Positions 1 to 6,998 are shown, counted from the stretch's first letter. The stretch is 8,239 bases of DNA from an uncultured Ruminococcus sp. (GCA_947303535.1 CAMYYQ010000029.1:1-8239); one strand, 5' to 3'. Notes: generated from the sequence alone by a model not told the origin. Numbers and translations: made by a program.

Positions 1-776
1 GCAAAAAATCAACGAAATACGAAAACGAAATAGCTCTCACAAAACAGCTTGCCGACAAGGTCGACGTTGGTATCGGCGACAAGGTAAATATCACTCTTGA
101 GGGTGAAACAAAGGAATATATCGTCTCAGCATTTTTCCAGAGCATGGTACAGCTGGGCGAAACAGGAAGATTCTGCGAGACCGCTGATGTTCCCGAAAGT
201 GCGATCAAAAACGTAATGGGATTCCAGATAGACTTTGACGATGACCCCGATATTGCAGAGACAGAGAACCGCATCGAAAAGATGAAGAGCATATTCAACA
301 CAAAGTATGTTGATGATTCCGACGGATTTGTAAGTGCTTGTATCGGCAAAGATGTAACGGATACCTTAAACAGCGTAAAGTTCCTTGTTATCGTAATAAC
401 TGCAATAATAATCATAATGATATCCGTACTTATGGAGCGTTCGCTCATCTCAAAGGAAAAGCCCGAGATCGCGCTTATGAAGGCTATGGGCTTCAATACA
501 CGCTCTGTAATTACTCAGCACACCCTTAGATTTGTCATAGTAGCCGTTGCAGCTTCTGTGATTTCCGCTGCACTGAGCCTGCCTGTGACAAAGCTCTGCA
601 TCGACCCCGTATTCAGTATAATGGGCGCATTGAACGGTGTTGATTACAACCTCAAGCCCGTAGAGATATACGCTGTATATCCGCTGATAGTTATTATTTC
701 CACAATAGCAGGAGCTTTCATAACAGCTCTTTACATGAAAACCATAAAAGCTTCGGATACTTCCGATATTGAATAA
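1..776 (+). CDS. FtsX/MacB-type ABC transporter permease, C-terminal part (5' end cut by window)
   Basis: The frame is open from base 3 to the TAA at 774-776 (257 residues visible), so this is the C-terminal part of a longer permease; the internal ATG at 144 is not the start. The first ~125 residues are hydrophilic and extracytoplasmic, including a VGIGDKVNITLEGE stretch like the small beta domain (MacB periplasmic-core type) that precedes the last membrane block in this family. Three TM helices follow, at about residues 127-144, 176-195 and 223-244. After the first comes the cytosolic segment EKPEIALMKAMGFNTRSV, the conserved FtsX coupling-helix motif that contacts the ATPase. The protein acts in the cytoplasmic membrane with the ATPase encoded 16 bases downstream. 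The substrate cannot be read from this fragment; antimicrobial peptide or envelope-compound transport is inferred from the linked two-component system. Family assignment is firm, substrate is not. Confidence 0.9.
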   Translation, partial: KKSTKYENEIALTKQLADKVDVGIGDKVNITLEGETKEYIVSAFFQSMVQLGETGRFCETADVPESAIKNVMGFQIDFDDDPDIAETENRIEKMKSIFNTKYVDDSDGFVSACIGKDVTDTLNSVKFLVIVITAIIIIMISVLMERSLISKEKPEIALMKAMGFNTRSVITQHTLRFVIVAVAASVISAALSLPVTKLCIDPVFSIMGALNGVDYNLKPVEIYAVYPLIVIISTIAGAFITALYMKTIKASDTSDIE

Positions 777-792
777 AAAGGAGATATGAGTT

Positions 793-1554
793 ATGAATAC
801 AACTATTCTTGATGTAAAGGATCTTTGCAAAACATACATCATAAACAAAAGACAGAACAATGTTCTGAGAAATGTCAGCTTCCATATTGACAAGGGGGAA
901 ATGGTAGCTGTCATGGGACCATCGGGTTCAGGCAAGTCCACCCTGCTCTACACTGTGTCGGGCATGGATAAAATGACCGCAGGAAGCGTAAATTTCTGCG
1001 GTAAGGACCTTGCCGCAATGAGCGAGAACGACCTTGCGGAAATGCGCCTTGATGATATGGGATTTATCTTCCAGCAGATGTATATGATGAAAAATCTCTC
1101 TATCATCGACAATATTATCCTGCCTGCCGTAAAGTCCAAAAAGAACAAGGAAAACCGTAAGGACATCACAAAGCGCGGCAAGGAACTCATGCACAAGCTG
1201 GGCATTAGCGAGATCGGCGATAACGATATCAACGAGGTATCGGGCGGTCAGCTCCAGAGAGCCTGCATATGCCGCAGCATGATAAACGATCCCGATATGA
1301 TATTCGCTGACGAGCCAACAGGCGCTCTCAACCGCACTGCTTCCGATGAGGTAATGAACGAGCTTACAAAGCTTAACGATAACGGCACTACCGTAATGCT
1401 GGTAACTCATGATGCCAAGGTGGCTGCAAAGTGTTCAAGAGTACTTTTCATAGTTGACGGCAACATCAAGGGAGAGTATAATATAAACAGAGCACTCTCA
1501 CTTCACGACCGTGAACGCGGTCTCAATAACTGGCTTCAGGAAATGGGTTGGTAA
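793..1554 (+). CDS. ABC transporter ATP-binding protein (MacB/LolD/BceA-like)
   Basis: A 253-residue ATPase with every nucleotide-binding motif intact: Walker A GPSGSGKST (42-50), Q-loop FQQ (93-95), signature VSGGQ (149-153), Walker B MIFADEPTG (169-177, catalytic E174) and switch His206 in VTHD. The DEPTGALN sequence after Walker B is typical of ATPases that partner FtsX-type permeases. It hydrolyses ATP on the inner membrane face to drive the permease upstream. The start at 793 is supported by AAAAGGAG about 9 bases upstream. The C-terminus carries a roughly 30-residue tail beyond the core fold, ending in NNWLQEMGW, as seen in some Firmicute antimicrobial-peptide ABC ATPases. Its stop is 1 base before the response regulator start, so the two are almost certainly co-transcribed and translationally coupled. 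Family is certain; substrate unknown. Confidence 0.95.
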   Translation: MNTTILDVKDLCKTYIINKRQNNVLRNVSFHIDKGEMVAVMGPSGSGKSTLLYTVSGMDKMTAGSVNFCGKDLAAMSENDLAEMRLDDMGFIFQQMYMMKNLSIIDNIILPAVKSKKNKENRKDITKRGKELMHKLGISEIGDNDINEVSGGQLQRACICRSMINDPDMIFADEPTGALNRTASDEVMNELTKLNDNGTTVMLVTHDAKVAAKCSRVLFIVDGNIKGEYNINRALSLHDRERGLNNWLQEMGW

Positions 1555-1555
1555 A

Positions 1556-2221
1556 ATGGTAGATATACTTATCGTTGAAGATAATGCAGAGCTTTGCGGT
1601 CTGCTGTGCGACTTTCTCCGCAGTGAGGATTATACAGTAAGCACAGCTCACTCAGCTGAAAAAGCCTTGTCCCTGTTTGAAAAATACGGGGCAAGGCTTG
1701 TCCTGCTTGATATAATGCTCCCGGGAATGGACGGCTTTGCAGTATGCGAACGTATAAGAGAAAAGGATAATACTCCGATAATCATACTTACTGCAAGGAC
1801 AGACAAGGAGGACAAGCTCAACGGCATACTCCTCGGTGCTGACGACTATATCGAAAAGCCTTACGATATAGATATCCTTATTGCCAAGATAAAGGGCATT
1901 TTCAGGCGCAGACTCGCTATCGACAAGCTTACGGACGGCGATATCACACTTGACCTTGCGGAGGGTACTGTGGAAAAGGGCGGAGTCCCGATCAATATGA
2001 CTGCAAAGGAGTTCGAGCTCCTTCATCTGCTCATTGCAAACAAGGGACAGACTCTGCACAAGGACTTCATTTTCAACAGGATATGGGGCGCAGACAGCGA
2101 ATCCGAACCTCAGACACTGACAGTGCATATCAAATGGCTGAGGCAAAAGATCGAAGAAGACCCGAAAGAGCCTAAAAAGCTCCTGACCGTATGGGGCAAG
2201 GGCTACCGCTGGGAGGGCTGA
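1556..2221 (+). CDS. OmpR/PhoB-family response regulator
   Basis: A 221-residue two-domain DNA-binding regulator. The receiver domain (1-118) has the acidic pair E8/D9, phosphoacceptor D52 in LVLLDIMLPGMDG, the switch Thr79 in IIILTA and Lys101 in EKPYD. The winged-helix output domain (about 125-221) has MTAKEFELLHLLIANKG and ends in the usual VWGKGYRW beta-hairpin. It is presumably phosphorylated by the kinase immediately downstream and regulates the upstream transporter and/or its own operon. The ATG at 1556 is preferred over an in-frame ATG at 1511: the shorter start begins right at the receiver (MVDILIVEDN) and leaves a 1-base gap after the ATPase stop instead of a 44-base overlap. No strong SD precedes it (only AGGA about 14 bases upstream), so translation probably depends on coupling to the ATPase gene. 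Confidence 0.95.
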   Translation: MVDILIVEDNAELCGLLCDFLRSEDYTVSTAHSAEKALSLFEKYGARLVLLDIMLPGMDGFAVCERIREKDNTPIIILTARTDKEDKLNGILLGADDYIEKPYDIDILIAKIKGIFRRRLAIDKLTDGDITLDLAEGTVEKGGVPINMTAKEFELLHLLIANKGQTLHKDFIFNRIWGADSESEPQTLTVHIKWLRQKIEEDPKEPKKLLTVWGKGYRWEG

Positions 2222-2222
2222 C

Positions 2223-3386
2223 ATGAAAAGCTTCGACAAGATAATAGCTGCTTTTATCCTGCTTATGGCTGCGTTTTTCCTGACAGTGAACATTATCCTG
2301 CTGAAACAGAATACCTCTTCCGTGCCGCTTTATAAAGTCGAAGCTAACCGCATAGAACAGGAGCTTCTCAGCGGAAATCAGGTAAGTGCGGACGATTATC
2401 CCAATATACTCGGTATTTATGAATTCAGCGGCGATAACAGCTTTTACGTCTCGGATAATGAGTACTTCATCAAGGAGATAAACAACAAGCTGTACCGTAT
2501 CGAATACACGCTTATCCTCGCACTGTTTATTTATCTGCGCAGAAAGATAGTGAAACCCTTCAACGCCATCAGCAGTCTGCCCGAACAACTATCAAAGCGA
2601 AATCTCGTTATACCGCTTAAAGAACACAAAAGCAGATTTTTCGGCAAATTCATCTGGGGACTCGATATGCTTCGTGAGGAGCTTGAACACTCACGACAGA
2701 AAAGCCTTGAATATGCCAAGAATGAAAAGACATTCCTGCTCTCGCTGTCACATGATATAAAGACTCCCCTTGCAGCAATAAAGCTCTATTCAAAGGCTCT
2801 TTCAAAGGGAATATACTCCTCGCCCGAAAAGCAGCTCGATGCGGCTGAAAGCATCAACGAAAAAGCAAACGAGATTGAAAAGATAGTGACCGAGCTTTCG
2901 GCAAATCTCAGCGGCGACTTCATGGACTTTGATGTTCACTGCTCCGAATTCTATCTGGCAGATGTAATAAACAAGATAGACAAGTACTACACCGATAAGC
3001 TGTCAGTAATGGGGACTTCTTTCAGTATAGCCGAATACAGCAACTGTATGCTTCGCGGCGATGCCGACAGACTGGAAGAGGTATTACAGAATATTATCGA
3101 AAACGCAATGAAATACGGCGACGGAAACAGCATCTCTGTCAGCTTCTCAGATGAAGAGGACTGCCGCCTAATTACAATTACAAATACGGGCTGTACTCTT
3201 CCCGATAAGGAACTGCCGCATATTTTCGACAGCTTCTGGCGCGGCTCGAATACAGGCTCACAGCAGGGCAGCGGACTTGGATTGTACATATGCCGCAGAC
3301 TCATGGAGATCATGGGCGGCAGCATATACGCCGAGATATCCTCAGGCTGTATGAACATAACAGCCGTATGCCCCAAACAAACATGA
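2223..3386 (+). CDS. Membrane sensor histidine kinase
   Basis: A 387-residue kinase forming a pair with the regulator that ends 1 base upstream. GGGAGG at 2211-2216, inside the end of the regulator gene, supports the ATG at 2223. Domains: TM helix at 8-27, an outside segment of about 65 residues, a second short TM at about 93-106, a degenerate HAMP-like linker (RRKIVKPFNAIS, then FGKFIWGLDMLREELE), a HisKA domain with SLSHDIKTP (phosphoacceptor His177), and a HATPase_c domain with N-box QNIIENAMKYG (Asn294) and G2 box GSGLGLYI (349-356). The G1 box reads NTG (321-323) where the common form is DxGxG; this variation occurs in active kinases. The outside loop is longer than the few residues of intramembrane-sensing BceS-type kinases, so it may bind a ligand directly. 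The gene is last in its operon, 19 bases before a terminator. Confidence 0.94.
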   Translation: MKSFDKIIAAFILLMAAFFLTVNIILLKQNTSSVPLYKVEANRIEQELLSGNQVSADDYPNILGIYEFSGDNSFYVSDNEYFIKEINNKLYRIEYTLILALFIYLRRKIVKPFNAISSLPEQLSKRNLVIPLKEHKSRFFGKFIWGLDMLREELEHSRQKSLEYAKNEKTFLLSLSHDIKTPLAAIKLYSKALSKGIYSSPEKQLDAAESINEKANEIEKIVTELSANLSGDFMDFDVHCSEFYLADVINKIDKYYTDKLSVMGTSFSIAEYSNCMLRGDADRLEEVLQNIIENAMKYGDGNSISVSFSDEEDCRLITITNTGCTLPDKELPHIFDSFWRGSNTGSQQGSGLGLYICRRLMEIMGGSIYAEISSGCMNITAVCPKQT

Positions 3387-3400
3387 TATAGTTATATAGG

Positions 3401-3430
3401 AAAAGCCCCGACTTTAAAGTCGGGGATTTT
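3401..3430. terminator. Bidirectional intrinsic terminator between convergent operons
   Basis: CCCCGACTTTAAAGTCGGGG at 3406-3425 is a perfect palindrome, flanked by AAAAG on the left and ATTTT on the right. Each strand therefore reads as a GC-rich hairpin followed by a T-run. It lies 19 bases past the histidine kinase stop and about 10 bases past the stop of the - strand membrane protein, so it should terminate both. Confidence 0.9.
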
Positions 3431-3434
3431 GATA

Positions 3435-4940
3435 TCAGCTGTTTATATCAGGAAGGTTTTCGCCGTATACAGAATAATCATCAGTTTTAAACTCATTTAC
3501 TCTCCAATCACCGCTGCCTGAATCAATAATAAAATCAACAACATCACAGCTTGGATATGATTCAGATGATATAAAGCTTGGATAATATGCTCTGAATGAT
3601 GTAGATGTGATATTTTTTATGATAGTAGGAGCTTTTGGCGGTACATGACCCTGCCAGCCTGCCTGTACAGAAGATGTATTCACATACATATTGCCCTTGT
3701 AGATGATAAAGTTCTTAAACACAAGAAGATCATTATAGTTATCGGAGGTTTCTTCTATATGATCGCCATTTTTGTATGTGTCACTTACTTCTGCGTAGTT
3801 ATTGATAAAATCCCTAAACTCTTTTGCTTCCCAACTATCAGAGCAAACTTTTCTTGCGTAATTTTCAACATCAGCTATCGAGTTAAGTTCAAGACCTTTT
3901 CCTGTTATACGTGCAAATGTTACATCTCTTACACCGTCAGTTATATTAGGGTCTCTGAGATTGAAGGTAATTGTATCATTCATGTTCCTGTACTGTAGGA
4001 ATCTGAACTGGATATTATACCATGTATCATAATATTTTTCAATGAGATCGCCGGCTATATTCTGGTATTTGGTATATTCAGCGTCCTTTGAAGTATCAGC
4101 CTTTGAACCGCGTACAAGACGGGTAATATTGCCGTTTCCATTAGATATCCACTCATTGCTTCTATAATATCCATTGAATCTGTAGCTTGAACCATTATAG
4201 AAATCGACAGTCTTGAAGCTTGAGCCGCCGAATTCCTCAACGCCTATCTTGACCGTACCTGTTTCATTATCTTCGCTTCCATTGATATATTTGTATGTTC
4301 CGTCCTCGTTTATAACGAAAGTACCGATGTTTGTTATACTGCCTGGGATAAAATCATACTGTGACTGCTGAAGCGTCCACTGACCTGCCAGTGCCTTCAT
4401 TTCCTCATTTTCAGAAGCACTGCCGCCCGAAGCACCGCCGCCTGCTGCACCTGTACCGTCAGCTTTACCCGTTGTCTTTGACAGCGAAGTCGTTGTAACT
4501 GTAGTTGTGATAGTTGAACCGTTCTTGTCGGTGGATATATGAGTTGTTCCCGATATTTGTGTCGTTGTAGCTGTAACAGCAGGTTCAATAACACCTGTAT
4601 CTATCTTGCCGTTTTTGTCTTTGCGGAACATAGTAAGGCTTCCGAGCACAACGCCAGCCACAAGGATAATTGATGCTGCTGAACAAAGCGGTGCGAGCCA
4701 TACAGGTCTGCGAACGCGCTCAACACCCTCTACAACATCGTTTTCAGTCATAGTTATATTATTATCTTTCTCTGCTCTTTCTTTTAATATTTCTTTCTTT
4801 TTTACCTTATATTTCTTTTCGCTCATAGCAATTATCCTATCGAGCTGTTCCTCTGTGATCTCGGGACATTTATCCGTAAGTCTTTCCATAGAATCGTCCT
4901 CTGCATTTCCGAATATATCGAATAAATTCTTATCTTTCAT
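3435..4940 (-). CDS. Putative membrane-bound anti-sigma factor with lipocalin-like outer segment
   Basis: A 501-residue single-pass membrane protein whose start lies 13 bases after the ECF sigma stop, with a GGGGGAGA ribosome site at about 4945-4952. Layout: an acidic/basic cytosolic N-terminus (1-78) with a helical stretch TEEQLDRIIAMSEKKY; one TM helix (about 82-105) after VRRPVW; a Thr/Ser-rich stalk (122-157) and Gly/Ala/Ser-rich spacer (161-176). Next is a lipocalin-like segment (about 183-278: LAGQWTLQQS, then GTFVINEDGTYKY), and finally a 210-residue region (289-501) with GDLIEKYYDTW and GDWRVNEF that I do not firmly recognise; it resembles NTF2/IseA-like folds only in layout. The gene order (sigma then single-TM protein with a cytosolic N-terminus) and topology suggest it holds the sigma factor inactive until an outside signal arrives. 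No HxxxCxxC zinc anti-sigma motif is present. The role is inferred from position and topology, not from a recognised anti-sigma domain. Confidence 0.75.
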   Translation of the reverse strand: MKDKNLFDIFGNAEDDSMERLTDKCPEITEEQLDRIIAMSEKKYKVKKKEILKERAEKDNNITMTENDVVEGVERVRRPVWLAPLCSAASIILVAGVVLGSLTMFRKDKNGKIDTGVIEPAVTATTTQISGTTHISTDKNGSTITTTVTTTSLSKTTGKADGTGAAGGGASGGSASENEEMKALAGQWTLQQSQYDFIPGSITNIGTFVINEDGTYKYINGSEDNETGTVKIGVEEFGGSSFKTVDFYNGSSYRFNGYYRSNEWISNGNGNITRLVRGSKADTSKDAEYTKYQNIAGDLIEKYYDTWYNIQFRFLQYRNMNDTITFNLRDPNITDGVRDVTFARITGKGLELNSIADVENYARKVCSDSWEAKEFRDFINNYAEVSDTYKNGDHIEETSDNYNDLLVFKNFIIYKGNMYVNTSSVQAGWQGHVPPKAPTIIKNITSTSFRAYYPSFISSESYPSCDVVDFIIDSGSGDWRVNEFKTDDYSVYGENLPDINS

Positions 4941-4953
4941 TGCTTCTCCCCCT

Positions 4954-5520
4954 TTACCTTGTTATACCTGCTTCGACCAGCTTGACTTTCAGCTTTGCCA
5001 TTGCTCGGCTGCATCTTGTTCTGACAGAAGCATCTGACATTGAGATAGACTCTGCTATCTCTGCCGATTTTCGGTTGTAGTAGAATTTCTGTATAAGTAT
5101 AGTTGAATCAGGCTCGCCAAGTTCATCTATCTTATCGAGAAGCACTCTGCGGAGTTCAGAGCGGTCAACGCGCTCGTCAACGCTGAAGTCCGAGACAAGC
5201 TCCATCATATCATCTTCATCAGAATATACGGTATGATTTATCCTTGATGTAAGGCTTCTGAAACGATCTATCGCTGTCCTCTTTGCGACTGTACCGATAT
5301 AGCCCTTTATATCGCGGTCACAGTCCTCATCAAATTCATATTTAATAAATACAGATGCAAATACATCGCTCACACACTCTTCTATATCTTCCTTTGTACC
5401 GCAGTTTCTGAGTTTATTGAAAACGATGGCATAAACGTATCTTCCGTATTCTTTTACAAGTGCTCTGTGGCACTCTGCGGGAGACCGCTCAAGCATTTCT
5501 TTAAGCTCATTGCTTGTCAT
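4954..5520 (-). CDS. ECF-family (sigma-70 group 4) RNA polymerase sigma factor
   Basis: A 188-residue protein with region 2 at about 19-90 (LVKEYGRYVYAIVFNKL, then the DIEECVSDVFASVF core-binding/-10 segment and the IGTVAKRTAIDRFR helix) and region 4 at about 123-182 (EPDSTILIQKFYYN, then the KSAEIAESISMSDASVRTRCSRA helix-turn-helix that reads the -35). There is no region 1 or 3, as usual for ECF factors. Two ATGs are possible. From the first (5526) the SD AGGAGG would be only 1-2 bases away; from the second (5520) it is 7 bases away. The shorter form, MTSNELKEML, is therefore chosen. It is co-transcribed with the membrane protein downstream, its likely anti-sigma partner. A TGTAAC-N17-CGAATG element upstream suggests autoregulation. 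Family call is firm; regulon unknown. Confidence 0.93.
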   Translation of the reverse strand: MTSNELKEMLERSPAECHRALVKEYGRYVYAIVFNKLRNCGTKEDIEECVSDVFASVFIKYEFDEDCDRDIKGYIGTVAKRTAIDRFRSLTSRINHTVYSDEDDMMELVSDFSVDERVDRSELRRVLLDKIDELGEPDSTILIQKFYYNRKSAEIAESISMSDASVRTRCSRAMAKLKVKLVEAGITR

Positions 5521-5566
5521 ACTCATTCCTCCTTGATTATTTGTAAGATCGACCTTTCATAATGAA

Positions 5567-5595
5567 CATTCGCACCACCCTGATGAAATGTTACA
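5567..5595 (-). promoter_or_regulatory. Candidate ECF-type autoregulatory promoter
   Basis: Read on the - strand, TGTAAC (5595-5590), a 17-base spacer, then CGAATG (5572-5567). This resembles ECF promoters, which have an AAC-containing -35 and a CG-containing -10 about 16-17 bases apart. It would give a leader of roughly 40 bases to the sigma start at 5520, with the SD AAGGAGG in place. Autoregulation is common for ECF operons; here it is inferred from a single match. Confidence 0.45.
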
Positions 5596-5625
5596 GCAGA
5601 TCAAAAAGTTTTTCATACATATGAT

Positions 5626-5654
5626 AATATACCATTTTTTACAGCTTTCTGCAA
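5626..5654 (-). promoter_or_regulatory. Candidate housekeeping (sigma-A) promoter for the ECF operon
   Basis: On the - strand, TTGCAG (5654-5649), a 17-base spacer, then TATATT (5631-5626), with TGG directly before the -10 as in extended -10 promoters. The -35 matches consensus at only 3 of 6 positions, the -10 at 5 of 6. It lies about 100 bases upstream of the sigma start and upstream of the ECF-like element, a plausible basal promoter. Confidence 0.5.
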
Positions 5655-5662
5655 GTCGGCAG

Positions 5663-5702
5663 AAAAGTAAAAGCAGCTGATCTCTCAGCTGCTTTTACCA
5701 TG
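5663..5702 (-). terminator. Intrinsic terminator after the CAP-dockerin gene
   Basis: A perfect 14-base inverted repeat, GTAAAAGCAGCTGA (5667-5680) and TCAGCTGCTTTTAC (5685-5698), encloses a 4-base loop. On the - strand the stem ends in GCTTTTAC and is followed by TTTTCT. It begins about 36 bases past the CAP-dockerin stop and separates that gene from the ECF promoters downstream, so the two units are probably transcribed separately. Confidence 0.85.
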
Positions 5703-5734
5703 AACACACTTTTCTATTTTTCCCTCTTCTTTAT

Positions 5735-6868
5735 CTATCCATTTAAAAACATTTCCAGCGTGACAGGTATCGTGTGATACTGACCAAGGATATACTTCCT
5801 GAGAACTGCCGCATCAAATACGGTTATCATACCGTCCTGAAGAAGATCTGCACTCTGCATCTGAGCTTCGTTGAATTCGATCTCCTTTGCCAGATACTTA
5901 TTGATAGTAATAAGATCAAAGGAATTTATCTCGCTGTCACCATTGATATCTCCTGAACCTACAGGAACTGTCTCTGTGCTTTCGGGGATATACTGACCGT
6001 CAAGTGTCTTATCGGTAGTTATGAATATCTGATCCCAGTAATATCTGAAAGTACTGTCTTTCTCATATGCACAGCCAACACCGATATGTGTATAGTCGGG
6101 ATTCATAATTGCGTGCCAGTGTACAGGTGAACCCTTCCACTGATTGAATGTTGCTTTTGCATTATCAGAACCGCCTGCTGTATTCTCGCCTGCTCTCGAA
6201 AACGGAATGAGTCCCGCATCGATTATAGTGATGAACAGGTCGCCCATGCTGTATTTTACGCCTTCGTTTTTCAACAGCTTGGTCACAGCTTCTTCGTATT
6301 TCTTATCAACGCTGAATGATTTCTTATCCTCGCTCCATGTTGCAGAAAAGTTTTTTTCCGCGATCTTGTCCTCAAGACCGTACAGTGTTTCCCTTGCAGA
6401 GAAGCCTATACCCTCAGCTATAAGAATACCTTCAACATCGTCCATTTTCTTCGCATCGACTCTGAAAGTTTTCTTGTCCTCGCTCCATGTTGCAAAGCAC
6501 CATTTTTCATCAAGGCGAGCAGCTAACTCATCGGCTTTCTCTTCGCTGACATTATCAAGCTCGAATTCTCTTTCATCGGAAAGATAGAACACTCTTCTTC
6601 CGGGACGATAATGGCTGAAATCAAATATAAGCTCTCTTGCACGTTCACGAGCCTTATCATTAAGATAAGGAACAGCTCTCAGAGGCTTTAAGCCCTCAGC
6701 TTGTCTTGCTTCATTAACAAGAACAACTATCTCGTCTGCCATTGCTTTAAGGTCTTTGTCCTCTGTGGCATGAGTTACCTGAGGACGATAAGCCATAAAA
6801 CCGAAAGTCATTATGACGGATAAAAAAGCTGCGATCGCTTTCAGCGAAATATTTCTGATCTTTCTCAT
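5735..6868 (-). CDS. Secreted CAP-domain protein with dockerin; CAP domain split by a repeat insertion
   Basis: A 377-residue exported protein. The signal peptide is RKIRN, then a hydrophobic stretch to about residue 26, with likely cleavage after THA (34). The CAP (SCP/PR-1, YkwD-like) domain has its first part at 41-92 (LVNEARQAEGLKPL, then FSHYRPG with His86) and resumes at 209 with DLFITIIDAGL, GENTAGG (Glu228), QWKGSPVHWHAIMNPDYTHIGVG (His250) and YYWDQIF. Residues ~93-207 are an insertion with tandem repeats: ATWSEDKK.F.VD occurs at 126-138 and 176-188, a 50-residue period. A dockerin follows at about 305-363. Loop one is canonical (D308, N310, D312, N316, D319); loop two is degenerate (D341, Leu343 where Asn is usual, D345, T349, D352). 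The dockerin implies calcium-dependent docking to a cohesin on the cell surface or a scaffoldin. The biochemical role of bacterial CAP domains is mostly unknown. Expression is monocistronic; GGAGG at 6876-6880 fits the start. Confidence 0.92.
   Translation of the reverse strand: MRKIRNISLKAIAAFLSVIMTFGFMAYRPQVTHATEDKDLKAMADEIVVLVNEARQAEGLKPLRAVPYLNDKARERARELIFDFSHYRPGRRVFYLSDEREFELDNVSEEKADELAARLDEKWCFATWSEDKKTFRVDAKKMDDVEGILIAEGIGFSARETLYGLEDKIAEKNFSATWSEDKKSFSVDKKYEEAVTKLLKNEGVKYSMGDLFITIIDAGLIPFSRAGENTAGGSDNAKATFNQWKGSPVHWHAIMNPDYTHIGVGCAYEKDSTFRYYWDQIFITTDKTLDGQYIPESTETVPVGSGDINGDSEINSFDLITINKYLAKEIEFNEAQMQSADLLQDGMITVFDAAVLRKYILGQYHTIPVTLEMFLNG
6321..6494 (-). repeat. Direct repeat at exactly 150-base period inside the CAP gene
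   Basis: Bases 6321-6344 and 6471-6494 match at 23 of 24 positions (one A/G difference) and lie exactly 150 bases apart, in frame. They encode the shared ATWSEDKK segments. The surrounding protein also aligns over about 50 residues (107-157 against 157-207: L..EK, ATWSEDKK, F.VD, then a helix ending in EGI or EGV and a Ser). This points to an internal duplication. A weaker third copy of the hairpin (VFYLSDEREFELD, 93-105) precedes them. Confidence 0.85.
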
Positions 6869-6924
6869 ACCAACACCTCCATAAATAATTTTTTCATGCT
6901 AATAAACCATAACTATCTCTCTTT

Positions 6925-6952
6925 ATTATAGTTTAGCACAAGTAAATATAAA
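6925..6952 (-). promoter_or_regulatory. Candidate sigma-A promoter of the CAP-dockerin gene
   Basis: On the - strand, TTTATA (6952-6947), a 16-base spacer, then the perfect -10 TATAAT (6930-6925). It would give a leader of about 50 bases ending in TATGGAGGTGTTGGT before the ATG. The -35 matches 4 of 6 consensus positions. An imperfect palindrome, AAATT-GTCG-AATTT at 6972-6985, lies 20 bases upstream and could be an operator; nothing identifies its regulator. No ECF-like element like that of the sigma operon was seen here. Confidence 0.6.
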
Positions 6953-6998
6953 TTTAAAGAGGTTTTGGTGCAAATTGTCGAATTTCACAACAAAATTC

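Noticed and set aside
450..941. Long - strand ORF opposite the permease and ATPase
   Set aside because: It lies antisense to genes with clear family motifs, has no SD and no recognisable domain: a frame shadow.
1511..1555. Longer start of the response regulator (ATG at 1511)
   Set aside because: It overlaps the ATPase gene by 44 bases and adds 15 residues that are not part of a receiver domain; MVDILIVEDN at 1556 is the natural start.
1652..2293. 213-codon - strand ORF opposite the response regulator
   Set aside because: It is the complement of a certain receiver/winged-helix gene; composition and lack of motifs mark it as a shadow.
3645..3998. 117-codon + strand ORF opposite the putative anti-sigma gene
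   Set aside because: No SD, Cys/Ile/Tyr-rich composition typical of antisense reading, and it sits within a well-supported gene.
6144..6587. 147-codon + strand ORF opposite the CAP gene, Ser-rich
   Set aside because: It is produced by reverse reading of the CAP codons; no SD and no promoter on that strand.
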